From Rhizobium sp. (GTDB taxonomy: Bacteria; Pseudomonadota; Alphaproteobacteria; Rhizobiales; Rhizobiaceae), in NCBI GenBank assembly GCA_019739215.1, contig JAHHDR010000004.1, positions 186,001 to 250,000 on the forward strand: DNA of 64,000 nucleotides, read 5' to 3'. The notes beneath the pieces are model-generated. The model worked only from the letters and a program-made list of their open reading frames with translations. It searched no databases and was not told the origin of the DNA. Position numbers and translations under genes: made by a program. Positions within the stretch are counted from its first letter, which is position 1. Every line of letters begins with the position of its first letter. Positions 1-8,864 of this stretch are shown here, one piece after another.

Positions 1-104
1 ATTTCGGCGAGGGGCAGGAAGACTATCTGCGCTTTGCATTCGCCAATGCGGATGCGGCGACGATCTTGAAGTTGGAGGAGAGGTTGAAGGATTTCAGCCT
101 CTGA
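1..104 (+). CDS. Class I/II aminotransferase, C-terminal end only
   Basis: The window opens inside a rightward gene; 34 residues are readable before TGA at 102-104. The tail reads GQEDYLRFAFANADAATI and then a short acidic and basic helix. That is the usual end of the fold-type I aspartate-aminotransferase family (a G-x-x-YLR-F-S/A-FAN segment followed by a last helix). Substrate cannot be judged from this fragment. It ends 9 bp from the stop of the leftward mttB-like gene, so the two are convergent. Confidence 0.6.
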   Translation, partial: FGEGQEDYLRFAFANADAATILKLEERLKDFSL

Positions 105-113
105 TCGCTCCAA

Positions 114-1649
114 TCAGCAATAAATCTGCCACCGCTTGCGGATCGCCGCATCCGCCTCGAAATCGATGAGCGACGGCGCCGCGTCCGCCAGGATCCGGTT
201 CTTCCGCTCGATCGCCTTCTGGATGAGGTCCGGCCGGCCGAGTTCGACCCATTCCTTCGGGCTCGAACGGTTGGCCACGGCGGGGTAGATATATTCGGTC
301 TGCATGACCTCGAGCGTCTGTGCATGGCCGAGATAGTGGCCGGGGCCGTCGAGGCAGACCGAGCGCATGGTTTCGATCGAGACCGAATCCTCGGTGACGT
401 CGATGCCGCGCACGCAGCGCTGCACTTGGCCGAGCAGGTCGTCGCCGAGCACCAGCGATTCCAGGCAGAAGCCGAGCAGCGACGCATGCATGCCGACCGA
501 TTCATAGACCATGTTGAGGCCGGAGAGGCCGCAGAGCACGTTGAGGATGCCCTGCTCCCAGCCGGCCTGCATGTCGGGCAGCTTGGAGTCGCTCATGCCG
601 CCGGCAGCGCCGCCCGGCAGACCGTAGAACTGGTGCATCTGGGCGCAGCCGGCGGAGAGCAGACCCTGTTCGCCCGAGCCGCCCGACATCGCGCCGGTGC
701 GCAGGTCGGAGACGAAGGGCCAGGTGCCGAAGATTGCCGGATGGCCGGGCGACATGGAATTGACATAGACCACTCCGGCGAGGCACTCGGCCACGGCCTG
801 CACGATGGCGGTCGCAAGCGGCGCGGGCGCGGTGGCGCCGGCCTGACCCGCCGAAAGCAGCAGGATCGGCATGCCCTCGCGGATGCAATGCTCCATCGTC
901 TGGCAGCTTTCGGTGGCAAACTTCATCGGCGGCACGACGAAGCAGTTGGAGTTGGAGACGAAGGGACGCGCGCGCCACTTGTCCTCGCCACCCGCGATCA
1001 TGTGCAGCATCTCGAAACCATCGGAGACATGGCTCGGATCGGAGAAGGACGTGCCGACATGCTTGGTCGTGCCGGCGCAGCAGGCATAAAGCGTGTTCAT
1101 ATCCATCATCAGATTGTCTACGACATCGCGGCAGACCATCGCGCGCTGGAAGAAATGAATATTGTCGAGATGATGGACCAGTTTCGATGCTGCCAGCAGG
1201 TCATGCGAGGTCGACTCGCGATATTCGCGCTTCTCGACATCGACGATATGCACCGCGGCGCCTGCGGTGCCGAAATGCACCTTGGTGCCCGAGAGCTCAA
1301 GGTCGTGTTTTGGATCGCGGCCATGAAGGGTGATGCCGCGGGCGGCCTTGGCAAGCATGTCCTCGACCAGCGCGCGCGGGAAGCGGAGACGACCGTCGTC
1401 ACCGAGGATCGCGCCTGCCTTGGTCATGTACTCGACGCCGGTGTCCGGCGCCTGGCTCAGGCCGATCACTTCAAGCGCCTCGAGCGCCGCCTCGTGGATC
1501 CGCTTGACGTTCGCCTCGGTCAGCGGCCGGTACTGGCCACCGGGCATGCCCGGGCGGACCGGGCGCAGGTTTTCCGCAAGCGGCGCCGAGCGGGCGGCGA
1601 CGCGGGCCGAGCGCCCGCCGGCGCGGCGGTTCACGACGATCTCATTCAT
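114..1649 (-). CDS. Trimethylamine methyltransferase family protein (MttB superfamily, non-pyrrolysine)
   Basis: A 511-residue protein of normal length for the MttB superfamily, which moves a methyl group from a (quaternary) amine to a corrinoid protein. The ATG at 1649 is chosen because GGAG lies 7 nt upstream and the family match begins just after it (NEIVVNRRAGGRS, then RPGMPGGQYRPL). The frame extends further upstream to 1784, but that part lies inside the preceding gene and has no family resemblance. The gene is one uninterrupted frame with no internal UAG, so it is not a pyrrolysine enzyme. Members of this kind are thought to act on substrates such as glycine betaine, proline betaine or carnitine; the substrate here is unknown. 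Its start overlaps the end of the upstream gene by 8 bp, which suggests translational coupling. No corrinoid protein or corrinoid-activating gene is visible in the window. Confidence 0.85.
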   Translation of the reverse strand: MNEIVVNRRAGGRSARVAARSAPLAENLRPVRPGMPGGQYRPLTEANVKRIHEAALEALEVIGLSQAPDTGVEYMTKAGAILGDDGRLRFPRALVEDMLAKAARGITLHGRDPKHDLELSGTKVHFGTAGAAVHIVDVEKREYRESTSHDLLAASKLVHHLDNIHFFQRAMVCRDVVDNLMMDMNTLYACCAGTTKHVGTSFSDPSHVSDGFEMLHMIAGGEDKWRARPFVSNSNCFVVPPMKFATESCQTMEHCIREGMPILLLSAGQAGATAPAPLATAIVQAVAECLAGVVYVNSMSPGHPAIFGTWPFVSDLRTGAMSGGSGEQGLLSAGCAQMHQFYGLPGGAAGGMSDSKLPDMQAGWEQGILNVLCGLSGLNMVYESVGMHASLLGFCLESLVLGDDLLGQVQRCVRGIDVTEDSVSIETMRSVCLDGPGHYLGHAQTLEVMQTEYIYPAVANRSSPKEWVELGRPDLIQKAIERKNRILADAAPSLIDFEADAAIRKRWQIYC

Positions 1650-2484
1650 ACTGGTTCTCCATGTCCGAGCCGGCGATAAGCATGGCATCGATCTTGCTGC
1701 CGGAAGCCGCCGCTGTAAGTTTCGAAAAATCGCCATCCCCGAGGATGGCATCCATCTGTTGGGCAATCGCCGCATGGGTGACACGCGCGATCATCGAGCC
1801 GAGCGAAATGCGCCGCGCGCCGATCTCGGCGATCTCGCTGACCGAGAGGCTGATCAGCGCCCCCGCCGCCAGCGCATTCACCGGCACCTTGACCGAGGCC
1901 ACGACGCGCCTGAGCTCCTCCGGCCCCGGCGGGACGGGAATGTAGACGAGATCGGCACCGGCCTTCTCGAAGGCCTGGATGCGGCGGATGCCCTCGTCGA
2001 GATCATAGACACCGTTCATCACGCCATCGGCGCGGGCGCAGAGGATGAAAGCTTGCTTCAGCGAGCGCGCGGCATCGGCAGCCGCCCTGATGCGATCGAC
2101 GGCAAGCTCGAAATCATAGGCGGGGTTGCCGGCGACCATCATGGTGTCTTCGATCGAACAGCCCGACAGGCCGACCTCGGCGGCGAGCCGGATCGTCTCC
2201 GCGACACCATCGGGTTCGTCGGCAAACCCGTTTTCGAAGTCGCCGGACACCGGAAGCGGCGAGGCACGGACGATATCCTCGGCATGCCTGAGCATCTCAT
2301 CGCGGGTGACGTGACCCATATCCGGCCGGCCGAGCGTGAAGGCGAAGGCTGCCGAACTGGTGGCGAGCGCGACGGCGCCGGACGCCGCCATCATGCGGGC
2401 GGAGCCCATGTCCCAGGGGTTGGGGATGACGAAGCAGCCCTGCTGGTGAAGGGCGTGGAATTTCCGGTGGCGTTCAGCGAGCAT
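1642..2484 (-). CDS. Isocitrate lyase / PEP mutase family protein
   Basis: A 280-residue TIM-barrel protein of the ICL/PEPM superfamily. It carries VIPNPWDMGSARM near the N terminus, the acidic metal-site segment SGDFENGF, then GCSIEDTMM and a conserved CARADG strand. Members cleave or rearrange C-C and C-P bonds in 2-carboxylates such as oxaloacetate, methylisocitrate and phosphonopyruvate. It lacks the KKCGH motif of true isocitrate lyases, so the reaction is uncertain; an oxaloacetate- or 2-hydroxyacid-lyase-like role is a guess. The ATG at 2484 has a perfect AGGAGG 6 nt upstream, which rules out the longer frame to 2526. It is cotranscribed with the mttB-like gene, overlapping it by 8 bp. 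The gap upstream to the next flavoprotein gene holds a palindromic repeat. Confidence 0.8.
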   Translation of the reverse strand: MLAERHRKFHALHQQGCFVIPNPWDMGSARMMAASGAVALATSSAAFAFTLGRPDMGHVTRDEMLRHAEDIVRASPLPVSGDFENGFADEPDGVAETIRLAAEVGLSGCSIEDTMMVAGNPAYDFELAVDRIRAAADAARSLKQAFILCARADGVMNGVYDLDEGIRRIQAFEKAGADLVYIPVPPGPEELRRVVASVKVPVNALAAGALISLSVSEIAEIGARRISLGSMIARVTHAAIAQQMDAILGDGDFSKLTAAASGSKIDAMLIAGSDMENQYE

Positions 2485-2589
2485 GGTGATCCTCCTAGGT
2501 CTGGGTAGGAGAAGTGTAGTGAGCATATTGGCGAGTTGCGGCAGGAGGATTCGTCATCGTGGAAGCCGCCGCGCGCCCCTTGCCAATCT

Positions 2590-2632
2590 CACCCCTTGAG
2601 GGGGAGATGTCCGGCAGGACAAAGGGGGGTGC
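2590..2632. repeat. Short GC-rich palindromic repeat (RIME-like half element)
   Basis: The segment contains two small hairpins in a row, CCCCT-tg-AGGGG and TGTCC-ggca-GGACA, followed by a run of G ending AGGGGGGTG. This is the look of intergenic rhizobial mosaic elements. It sits in the 170-bp gap between the flavoprotein gene (stop at 2655) and the PEP-mutase-like gene (start at 2484) and may stabilise or partly terminate the leftward transcript. Confidence 0.5.
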
Positions 2633-2654
2633 AGCCACAAACGCCATCGTCCGA

Positions 2655-5111
2655 CTACGCCCTCACCCGTTCCGACTTCGGATCATACATCGGCGCCAGC
2701 GATGCCGTCGCACGCACCCGCGTTCCCGCGATCTCGATCTCATACTTCGAGCCCAGCACATCCGCCTCGCTCTCACCTTCGCAGGGCACGTAGCCCAGCC
2801 CGATGGCGCCGCCGAGATGGTGGCCGTAATTGCCCGAGGTCACGATCGAGACGATCTTGCCGTCGCGCACCACTGCCTCGTTGTGGAACAGCAGCGGCTC
2901 GGGGTCGTCGAGCCTGAATTGCAGCATGCGGCGCTTGAGACCGGCGTCCTGCTTGCGCAGAACCGCCTCGCGGCCGATGAAGTCCTGCTTGTTGAGCCGA
3001 ACCGCAAAGCCGAGGCCAGCCTCCAGCACATGATCCTCGTCGGTGATGTCATGGCCGAAATGCCGGAAGGCCTTTTCGATACGGCACGAGTCCAGCGCAT
3101 GCAGCCCGCAGAGCTTGAGCCCGACATCCGCGCCGGCTTCTTCCAGTGCCTCGAACACATGCGCGGCCTGATCGGACGAGACATAGAGCTCCCAACCGAG
3201 TTCGCCGACATAGGTCACGCGGTGCGCACGGGCGAGGCCCATGCCGATCTCGATCTCGCGCGCCGTGGCGAAGGGATGATGCACATTGGAGAAATCGTTG
3301 GGGCTGACCTTCTGCAGCAATTCGCGCGATTTCGGCCCCATGACGCAGAGCACCGCCTCGCCAGCCGTGACATCGGTGATGACGACGAATTCGTCCGACG
3401 CCAGGTTCTTGCGAAGCCATGCGAGGTCGCGCTGCAGCGTGGCGCCCGGCACGACGAGGAAGAATGCGTTTTCGGAGAGCCGCGTAACCGTCAGGTCGCT
3501 CTCGATACCGCCCTTGTGGTTCAGCATCTGGGTATAGACGATGCGGCCGGCCTTGACGTCCATCTGATTGGCGCAGAGGCGGTTGAGGAAGGCCATCGCA
3601 TCGCGGCCCTCGACCCGGATCTTGCCGAAGGACGACATGTCGAACAGGCCGACGCCATTGCGGACGGAGAGATGCTCGTCCCGCTGGTTGTCGAACCAGT
3701 TCTGCCGGTTCCAGCTGTAGCGATATTCGCGTTCCTGGCCCTCTTTCGCGAACCAGTTGGCGCGCTCGTTGCCCGCCACTTCGCCGAACACCGCGCCGCG
3801 TGCTTTCAGATGCTCGTGGATCGGCGAGCGGCGGACACCACGCGCGGTCGCCATCTGGCGATAGGGGAAGTGATCGGCATAGAGCAGGCCCAGCGTCTCG
3901 GAGACGCGATCACGCAGATAGGCCCGGTTCTTCTGGAACGGCTGGGCGCGGCGGATATCGACCTCCCAGAGGTCGAACGGCGGCTCGCCATCGTTCATCC
4001 ACTGCGCCAGCGCCATGCCGGCGCCACCGGATGAGACGATGCCGATGGAATTGTAGCCGGCAGCGACCCAGTAGCCCTTCAATTCCGGCGCCTCGCCGAG
4101 ATAGTATCGGTCGTCGGGGGTAAAGCTCTCGGGGCCGTTGAAGAAGGTGTGAATGCCGGCGGTTTCCAGCATCGGCATGCGGTTGATCGCCATTTCCAGG
4201 ATCGGCTGGAAATGGTCGAAATCCTCGGGCAACTGGTCGAAGCAGAAATCCTCGCGGATCGTCTCGCCGCGCGCCGGCCAGGGCTTGGCCTTAAGCTCGA
4301 AGGCGCCGACCAGCATCTTGCCCGCATCTTCCTTGTAATAGGTGCATTCGTCGGGCACACGCAGAACGGGAAGTTGCTTCAGGCCGGCGATCGGCTCGGT
4401 GACGATGTAGAAATGCTCGCAGGCATGTAGCGGCACCGTGACGCCCGAGCTTTCCGCGAGATTGCGGCCCCACATGCCGGCAGCGTTGACCACGTTTTCG
4501 GTCTCGATCGTGTAGCTCTCGCCGTCCTGCTCGCAGGTGACCCCAGTGACGCGGCCGTCCTTGGTGGTCACGCCCGTGACCTTGACGCCCTCGATGATGG
4601 TGGCACCGTTCTGCCGGGCGCCCTTGGCCAGCGCCATGGCGATATTGGCCGGATCGCATTGGCCGTCGAGCGGCAGATGCACGGCCGCCTTGATGTCACC
4701 GATGTTGAGATGCGGATACATCGCCTTGGTTTCCTCGGGCGAGATCTCGCGAACATCGATATTGAAGGCACGGGCAAGCGAAGCCTGGCGATAGATTTCC
4801 TGGCGGCGCTCGTCGGTAAGCGCAACCGTCATCGAACCGTTCTGCTTCATGCCGGTGCCGATGCCCGTCTCGGCCTCCAGCTTGACATAGAGATCGGCCG
4901 AGTACTTGGCGAGCCGGGTCATGTTCTGGCTGGCGCGCAGCTGGCCGATCAGGCCTGCAGCATGCCAGGTCGTGCCCGAGGTCAGTTGCTTGCGCTCCAG
5001 CAGCACGACATCGGTCCAGCCGAGCTTGGCGAGATGATAGGCCACCGAGCAGCCCGAAACGCCACCGCCGATGATGACCGCGCGGGCCCTGGAGGGGATG
5101 GGTTTTTTCAT
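2655..5111 (-). CDS. FAD-dependent oxidoreductase, dimethylglycine/sarcosine dehydrogenase type with GcvT tail
   Basis: An 818-residue protein with the two-part layout of mitochondrial dimethylglycine and sarcosine dehydrogenases. The N-terminal DAO-type FAD domain starts with AVIIGGGVSGCSVAYHLAKLG (dinucleotide-binding loop), and the C-terminal half is a folate-binding GcvT-like aminomethyltransferase. The segment GTTWHAAGL carries the His that in DMGDH holds FAD covalently. Such enzymes remove an N-methyl group oxidatively and pass the one-carbon unit to tetrahydrofolate. ATG at 5111 has GAGGTG about 6 nt upstream and overlaps the upstream dehydrogenase stop as ATGA. It is a paralogue of the 6172-8619 gene two places upstream, and substrates probably differ. 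Exact substrate is not shown by sequence. Confidence 0.85.
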   Translation of the reverse strand: MKKPIPSRARAVIIGGGVSGCSVAYHLAKLGWTDVVLLERKQLTSGTTWHAAGLIGQLRASQNMTRLAKYSADLYVKLEAETGIGTGMKQNGSMTVALTDERRQEIYRQASLARAFNIDVREISPEETKAMYPHLNIGDIKAAVHLPLDGQCDPANIAMALAKGARQNGATIIEGVKVTGVTTKDGRVTGVTCEQDGESYTIETENVVNAAGMWGRNLAESSGVTVPLHACEHFYIVTEPIAGLKQLPVLRVPDECTYYKEDAGKMLVGAFELKAKPWPARGETIREDFCFDQLPEDFDHFQPILEMAINRMPMLETAGIHTFFNGPESFTPDDRYYLGEAPELKGYWVAAGYNSIGIVSSGGAGMALAQWMNDGEPPFDLWEVDIRRAQPFQKNRAYLRDRVSETLGLLYADHFPYRQMATARGVRRSPIHEHLKARGAVFGEVAGNERANWFAKEGQEREYRYSWNRQNWFDNQRDEHLSVRNGVGLFDMSSFGKIRVEGRDAMAFLNRLCANQMDVKAGRIVYTQMLNHKGGIESDLTVTRLSENAFFLVVPGATLQRDLAWLRKNLASDEFVVITDVTAGEAVLCVMGPKSRELLQKVSPNDFSNVHHPFATAREIEIGMGLARAHRVTYVGELGWELYVSSDQAAHVFEALEEAGADVGLKLCGLHALDSCRIEKAFRHFGHDITDEDHVLEAGLGFAVRLNKQDFIGREAVLRKQDAGLKRRMLQFRLDDPEPLLFHNEAVVRDGKIVSIVTSGNYGHHLGGAIGLGYVPCEGESEADVLGSKYEIEIAGTRVRATASLAPMYDPKSERVRA

Positions 5112-6175
5112 GAAAACACCTCGGGCATCGTAAGGACAATCTTGCCTGCATGGCGCTTCGACTGAAATTCAGCCTGCGCAGTTGCGATTTCCTGGAGTGG
5201 AAATGCTCTGGAGACGCGCGGCCGGGCGCGGCCGTCGTTGATGAGCTCAACAAGCCCGGCAAACACCTCCCGGGACTGGTAGGTGCAGCCGTGGAGCGTA
5301 ATGTCACGCAGATAGAGCGTGCGGAGATCCACGTTGACAATCGGGCCGGCGATCGCGCCCGCAACGGCATAGTGACCGCCGGCGCGAAGGGCCGCGATAC
5401 GCGCGCCGACCTGCTCGCCGCCGACGATATCGATGACCTTGTCGAAGCTATCCCGTTCGGGAACATCAGTGCGGCCGATTATGTACGCTGCGCCGGCGTC
5501 GCGGACGTCCTGCGCCTTTTCCGCTGCGCATTGGCCCGTGACGTCAGCACCACGCAGGCGGGCGAGCTGGACGGCAGCCAGCCCCACGCCGCCCGACGCG
5601 CCGGCGATGAAGACCCGGTCGCCATGGCGAACGCCCGCGCGCGCCAAAAGCCCCTCGGCCGTTCCGAAGGCGCAGGGCATGGCCGCGATCTCGACATCGG
5701 AGAGCGGCGATGCTGTAACGTCATGGAGATGGCGGGCGGGCACCACGCAGAACTGGGCGAAAGCCCCGTCGATGTCCGAGCCCAGCGCACGGTAGGCCGT
5801 CGGGGCGTCGGGCGTCGCCTCGGGCATGTTCGTCGGACAGACGACGCGGCGGCCGAAAGCCCAGCCCGTCACGTCCCGGCCGACGGCGACGACCCTGCCG
5901 CAGAATTCGGCGCCCTGGATTCGCGGGAATTGCATTGCTCCCGACCAGCTGCCGTCTTCAAAGGCCTGCCCTTCACCCGTGGGTCCGGTCGATTCAGGAG
6001 CGTACCAGCCGACGCGCGTCGCAATATCGGTGTTGTTGACCCCGGCGGCAAAGATCTGCACCAGAACCTCGTCTTCGGCCGGCACGGGCAGGGGCAAGTC
6101 GTCACGCCACAACAAGGCGTCGGGACCGCCATGTCCTGTCAACTGAACAGCGCACATCCGCGCGGGAAGGCTCAT
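5108..6175 (-). CDS. Zinc-type/quinone-type alcohol dehydrogenase (MDR superfamily)
   Basis: A 355-residue medium-chain dehydrogenase/reductase. The N-terminal GroES-like domain contains EDEVLVQIFAAGVNNTDIATR. The Rossmann domain has the nucleotide loop GASGGVGLAAVQLAR near residue 195. The NNTDI segment and lack of the catalytic-zinc cysteine cluster place it nearer the quinone oxidoreductase branch than classical zinc alcohol dehydrogenases. It is tied by 4-bp ATGA overlaps to both flanking dimethylglycine-dehydrogenase-like genes, so the three are one translational unit. A plausible role is to process an aldehyde or ketone made after N-demethylation or deamination; this is inference from position. 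Confidence 0.8.
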   Translation of the reverse strand: MSLPARMCAVQLTGHGGPDALLWRDDLPLPVPAEDEVLVQIFAAGVNNTDIATRVGWYAPESTGPTGEGQAFEDGSWSGAMQFPRIQGAEFCGRVVAVGRDVTGWAFGRRVVCPTNMPEATPDAPTAYRALGSDIDGAFAQFCVVPARHLHDVTASPLSDVEIAAMPCAFGTAEGLLARAGVRHGDRVFIAGASGGVGLAAVQLARLRGADVTGQCAAEKAQDVRDAGAAYIIGRTDVPERDSFDKVIDIVGGEQVGARIAALRAGGHYAVAGAIAGPIVNVDLRTLYLRDITLHGCTYQSREVFAGLVELINDGRARPRVSRAFPLQEIATAQAEFQSKRHAGKIVLTMPEVFS

Positions 6176-8619
6176 GCCCTGAGCCTTTCATTGTCGGGAT
6201 CGAACAGCGGCTTGTCTTCCTGAACCACTGCGCGGCACTTGTCGCCAAAGATCTCGACCTCGATCTCCGTACCGGGCACGGCGAGGTCGGCACGCAGCAT
6301 TCCGAGCGCTACGGATTTGCCGATCCGGTAGCCCCAATTGCCCGAGGTCGTCTCGCCGACGACCTGGTCGCCATGCCAGAGGGTCGACATATAGGGCGCA
6401 TCGCAATCGCCGGCATCGACGACCAGCGTCACGAAGCGCTTGGTGACGCCCTGCTGTTTCTCGCGCTCCAGCGCCGGCTTGCCCTTGAAGTCGGGCTTGG
6501 ACCAGTCGACGAAGCGCTCCATGCCGCCCTGCAGGATCGTGTAGTCGGTCGAGAGATCGCCCTTCCAGGCGCGGTAGCCCTTCTCGATGCGCAGCGAATC
6601 CAGCGCCTCCATGCCGAAGGGTTTCAGCCCGTGCGTCTGACCGACGGCCCAGACGGCGTCGAACACGACACCCGTATCCTCGACCTTGGTGTGCAGCTCC
6701 CAGCCGAGCTCGCCGGCGAAGGAGACGCGGACGAGCTGCAGCCAGCGGCCCGCGATCTGGCAGGACTGGTGCGTCAGCCAACCCTTGGTGAGATCTGCGT
6801 CCGTGACCTCGGACAGGATGTCACGCGCCTTCGGACCTGTGAGAATCTGGCAGGAGAACTGCGTCGTCACATCATCGATGGTGAAATCCGCATCCTTGGG
6901 CAGGTGCTTCTTCAGCCATTCGAGATCGTGCCACTGCGCGGTCGCCGCCGTGATCAGGAAGAAGAAATCCTCGTCCAGCATCATGACCGACATTTCGGTG
7001 ACGATCCGGCCCTTGTCGTCGGAGAAATAGGCCAGCCCGATGCGGCCCGGCTTCGGCACGCGACCTGTGATCAGGCCCTTGAGCCACTCCGTGGCGCCCG
7101 CACCCTTGACGCGGTAACGCGAGAACCCGGGAAGGTCCAGAATGCCGGCGGTATCGCGCACGGCGAGGCATTCTTCCTCGATGCGCGGCGACCACGGCCC
7201 GTTGCGGGTCCAGGTTTGCGTCGCGGCCTCCGATGTGTCGTCGCCCGGCTTGGCGTACCACATGGCACGCTCCCAGCCGTTGTAAGGCTTGAACTGCGCG
7301 CCCAGCCCTGCAATCCGGTCGTGGATCGCGGAATGCTTGCGGTCGCGGCCGGCCGGCCAGTAGTGCTTGGGGAAATGCATGGCATATTCGTGGCCATAGA
7401 TTTCCATGCCCTTGTCGACGCAATATTGCGGGTCGGCGTAATCGGTGTAGCGGCGCGGATCGCAGGACCACATGTCCCACTCGGTCTCGCCATGCATCAC
7501 CCATTCCGCCAGAACCTTGCCGGCGCCACCGGCCTGGCAGATGCCGAAGGTGAAGACGCAGGCCTCGAAGGCATTGGGAACGCCCGGCATCGGCCCGATC
7601 AGCGGATTGCCGTCCGGCGCATAGGGGATCGGGCCGTTGATCATCTTCGACAGGCCGGCCGTGCCGAGGATCGGCACCCGCTCGATGGCGTCGTTGAGAT
7701 ACCATTCCAGCCGCTCGAGATCGTCGGGAAACAGCTGGAACGAAAAGTCCTCCGGCATCGGGTCGTCCTTGCTGACCCAATGCGCCTTGCAGTTCTTCTC
7801 ATACGGGCCAAGGTTCATCCCGTACTTCTCCTGGCGGAGATAGTAGGACGAGTCGACGTCCCGCAGCAGCGGCAGCTTGTGGCCGGCTTCCTTCGACCAG
7901 GCCTCGAGCTCGGGAATGGTGTCGAACAGCATGTACTGATGGCTCATCACCATCATCGGTACGTCGCGGCCGAACATCTTACCGACTTCGCGGGCATAAT
8001 AGCCGGCGGCGTTGACGACATATTCGCAGCGCACCTCACCCTTCGGTGTGGTGATGACCCATTCGTCGTTCTCGCGGCGCACCGCCGTGACCGGGCAGAA
8101 ACGGACGATCTTCGCACCCATGTCGCGCGCGCCCTTGGCCAGCGCCTGCGTCAACTGCGCGGGGTCGATGTCGCCATCGTTGGGGTCATAGAGGGCGCCG
8201 GTCAGGTCATGCGTCTCGGCGAAGGGATAGCGGGTACGGATTTCGTCGGGCGATAGGATATCGAGTTCCATGCCCTGATAGCGGCCCATGCCGACAACGC
8301 GCTTGAACTCCTGCAGCCGCTCCTTGGAATGGCCGAGCCGGATCGAGCCGGTGACGTGGTAGTTCATGGGGTAATCGACCTCGGCGCCCAGCCCGCGATA
8401 AAGCTCGGCCGAATAGCGCTGCATGTTCATCAGCGACCAGGACGACGAGAAGGTCGGCACGTTGCCGGCGGCATGCCAGGTGGAACCCGCGGTCAGCTCG
8501 TTTTTCTCAAGCAGGATACAGTCGGTCCAGCCGGCCTTTGCGAGGTGATAGAGGCTCGATGCGCCGACCGCGCCGCCTCCGATGATCACCACCCGCGCGG
8601 TTGATGGCAGTTCCGACAT
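6172..8619 (-). CDS. FAD-dependent oxidoreductase, dimethylglycine dehydrogenase type with GcvT tail
   Basis: An 815-residue DMGDH-like flavoprotein, first gene of the leftward operon. It starts MSELPSTARVVIIGGGAVGA with the FAD-binding loop. GSTWHAAGN carries the covalent-FAD histidine seen in DMGDH, and a GcvT-type folate domain fills the C-terminal half. The ATG at 8619 is preceded by GGAGG with 6-nt spacing; the frame is open to 8829 but without a matching protein. It resembles the 2655-5111 protein throughout, with clear differences around the active-site loops, so this is an old duplication rather than a recent copy. Expected action: oxidative N-demethylation of a methylated amine with transfer of formaldehyde to tetrahydrofolate. 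Confidence 0.85.
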   Translation of the reverse strand: MSELPSTARVVIIGGGAVGASSLYHLAKAGWTDCILLEKNELTAGSTWHAAGNVPTFSSSWSLMNMQRYSAELYRGLGAEVDYPMNYHVTGSIRLGHSKERLQEFKRVVGMGRYQGMELDILSPDEIRTRYPFAETHDLTGALYDPNDGDIDPAQLTQALAKGARDMGAKIVRFCPVTAVRRENDEWVITTPKGEVRCEYVVNAAGYYAREVGKMFGRDVPMMVMSHQYMLFDTIPELEAWSKEAGHKLPLLRDVDSSYYLRQEKYGMNLGPYEKNCKAHWVSKDDPMPEDFSFQLFPDDLERLEWYLNDAIERVPILGTAGLSKMINGPIPYAPDGNPLIGPMPGVPNAFEACVFTFGICQAGGAGKVLAEWVMHGETEWDMWSCDPRRYTDYADPQYCVDKGMEIYGHEYAMHFPKHYWPAGRDRKHSAIHDRIAGLGAQFKPYNGWERAMWYAKPGDDTSEAATQTWTRNGPWSPRIEEECLAVRDTAGILDLPGFSRYRVKGAGATEWLKGLITGRVPKPGRIGLAYFSDDKGRIVTEMSVMMLDEDFFFLITAATAQWHDLEWLKKHLPKDADFTIDDVTTQFSCQILTGPKARDILSEVTDADLTKGWLTHQSCQIAGRWLQLVRVSFAGELGWELHTKVEDTGVVFDAVWAVGQTHGLKPFGMEALDSLRIEKGYRAWKGDLSTDYTILQGGMERFVDWSKPDFKGKPALEREKQQGVTKRFVTLVVDAGDCDAPYMSTLWHGDQVVGETTSGNWGYRIGKSVALGMLRADLAVPGTEIEVEIFGDKCRAVVQEDKPLFDPDNERLRA

Positions 8620-8864
8620 TGAAGACCTCCGAGCACCCATGCGACCGACGTCCGAACGGTTCCGGACAGCAGAATACTGCGCCGGATTTGCCCCTTTGCC
8701 CAGCCTTGGCGCAAACAAAGGATAAACAGCCAATGGCAACGAAATTTTTGCGTGAGCGGGGGAATTACCAAGCACGAGCTTTGCGATAAGCTGACACGCA
8801 CAAAATAATTTGCCCCTCGGAACCGGCAACCCTGCCTGTTTGCGTCGGGCCTGCGGGGGATTTG
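8620..8864. promoter_or_regulatory. Divergent promoter region with repeated ATTTGCCCCT
   Basis: This 245-bp gap separates the leftward DMGDH operon from the rightward dehydrogenase/GMC/LysR set, so it must hold both promoters. The 10-mer ATTTGCCCCT occurs twice in direct orientation, at 8686-8695 and 8808-8817, one copy near each gene start. The second copy overlaps a small palindrome, CAAA-ATAA-TTTG at 8801-8812. An imperfect palindrome (TCCGAACGGTTCCGGA) lies at 8650-8665. These are candidate sites for the LysR regulator encoded at 11451-12365; binding is inferred only. Confidence 0.4.

Noticed and set aside
114..1649. Pyrrolysine-containing MttB
   Set aside because: The frame is uninterrupted by UAG and no pyl genes are present.
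324..1679. Open frame of 451 codons on the + strand
   Set aside because: It mirrors the MttB-family gene and has low-complexity His/Ala/Arg composition without a ribosome-binding site.
6373..8256. Long open frame (627 codons) on the + strand
   Set aside because: It lies exactly opposite the well-supported DMGDH-like gene, has Arg/His/Asp-rich composition typical of antisense of GC-rich codons and no recognisable domain.
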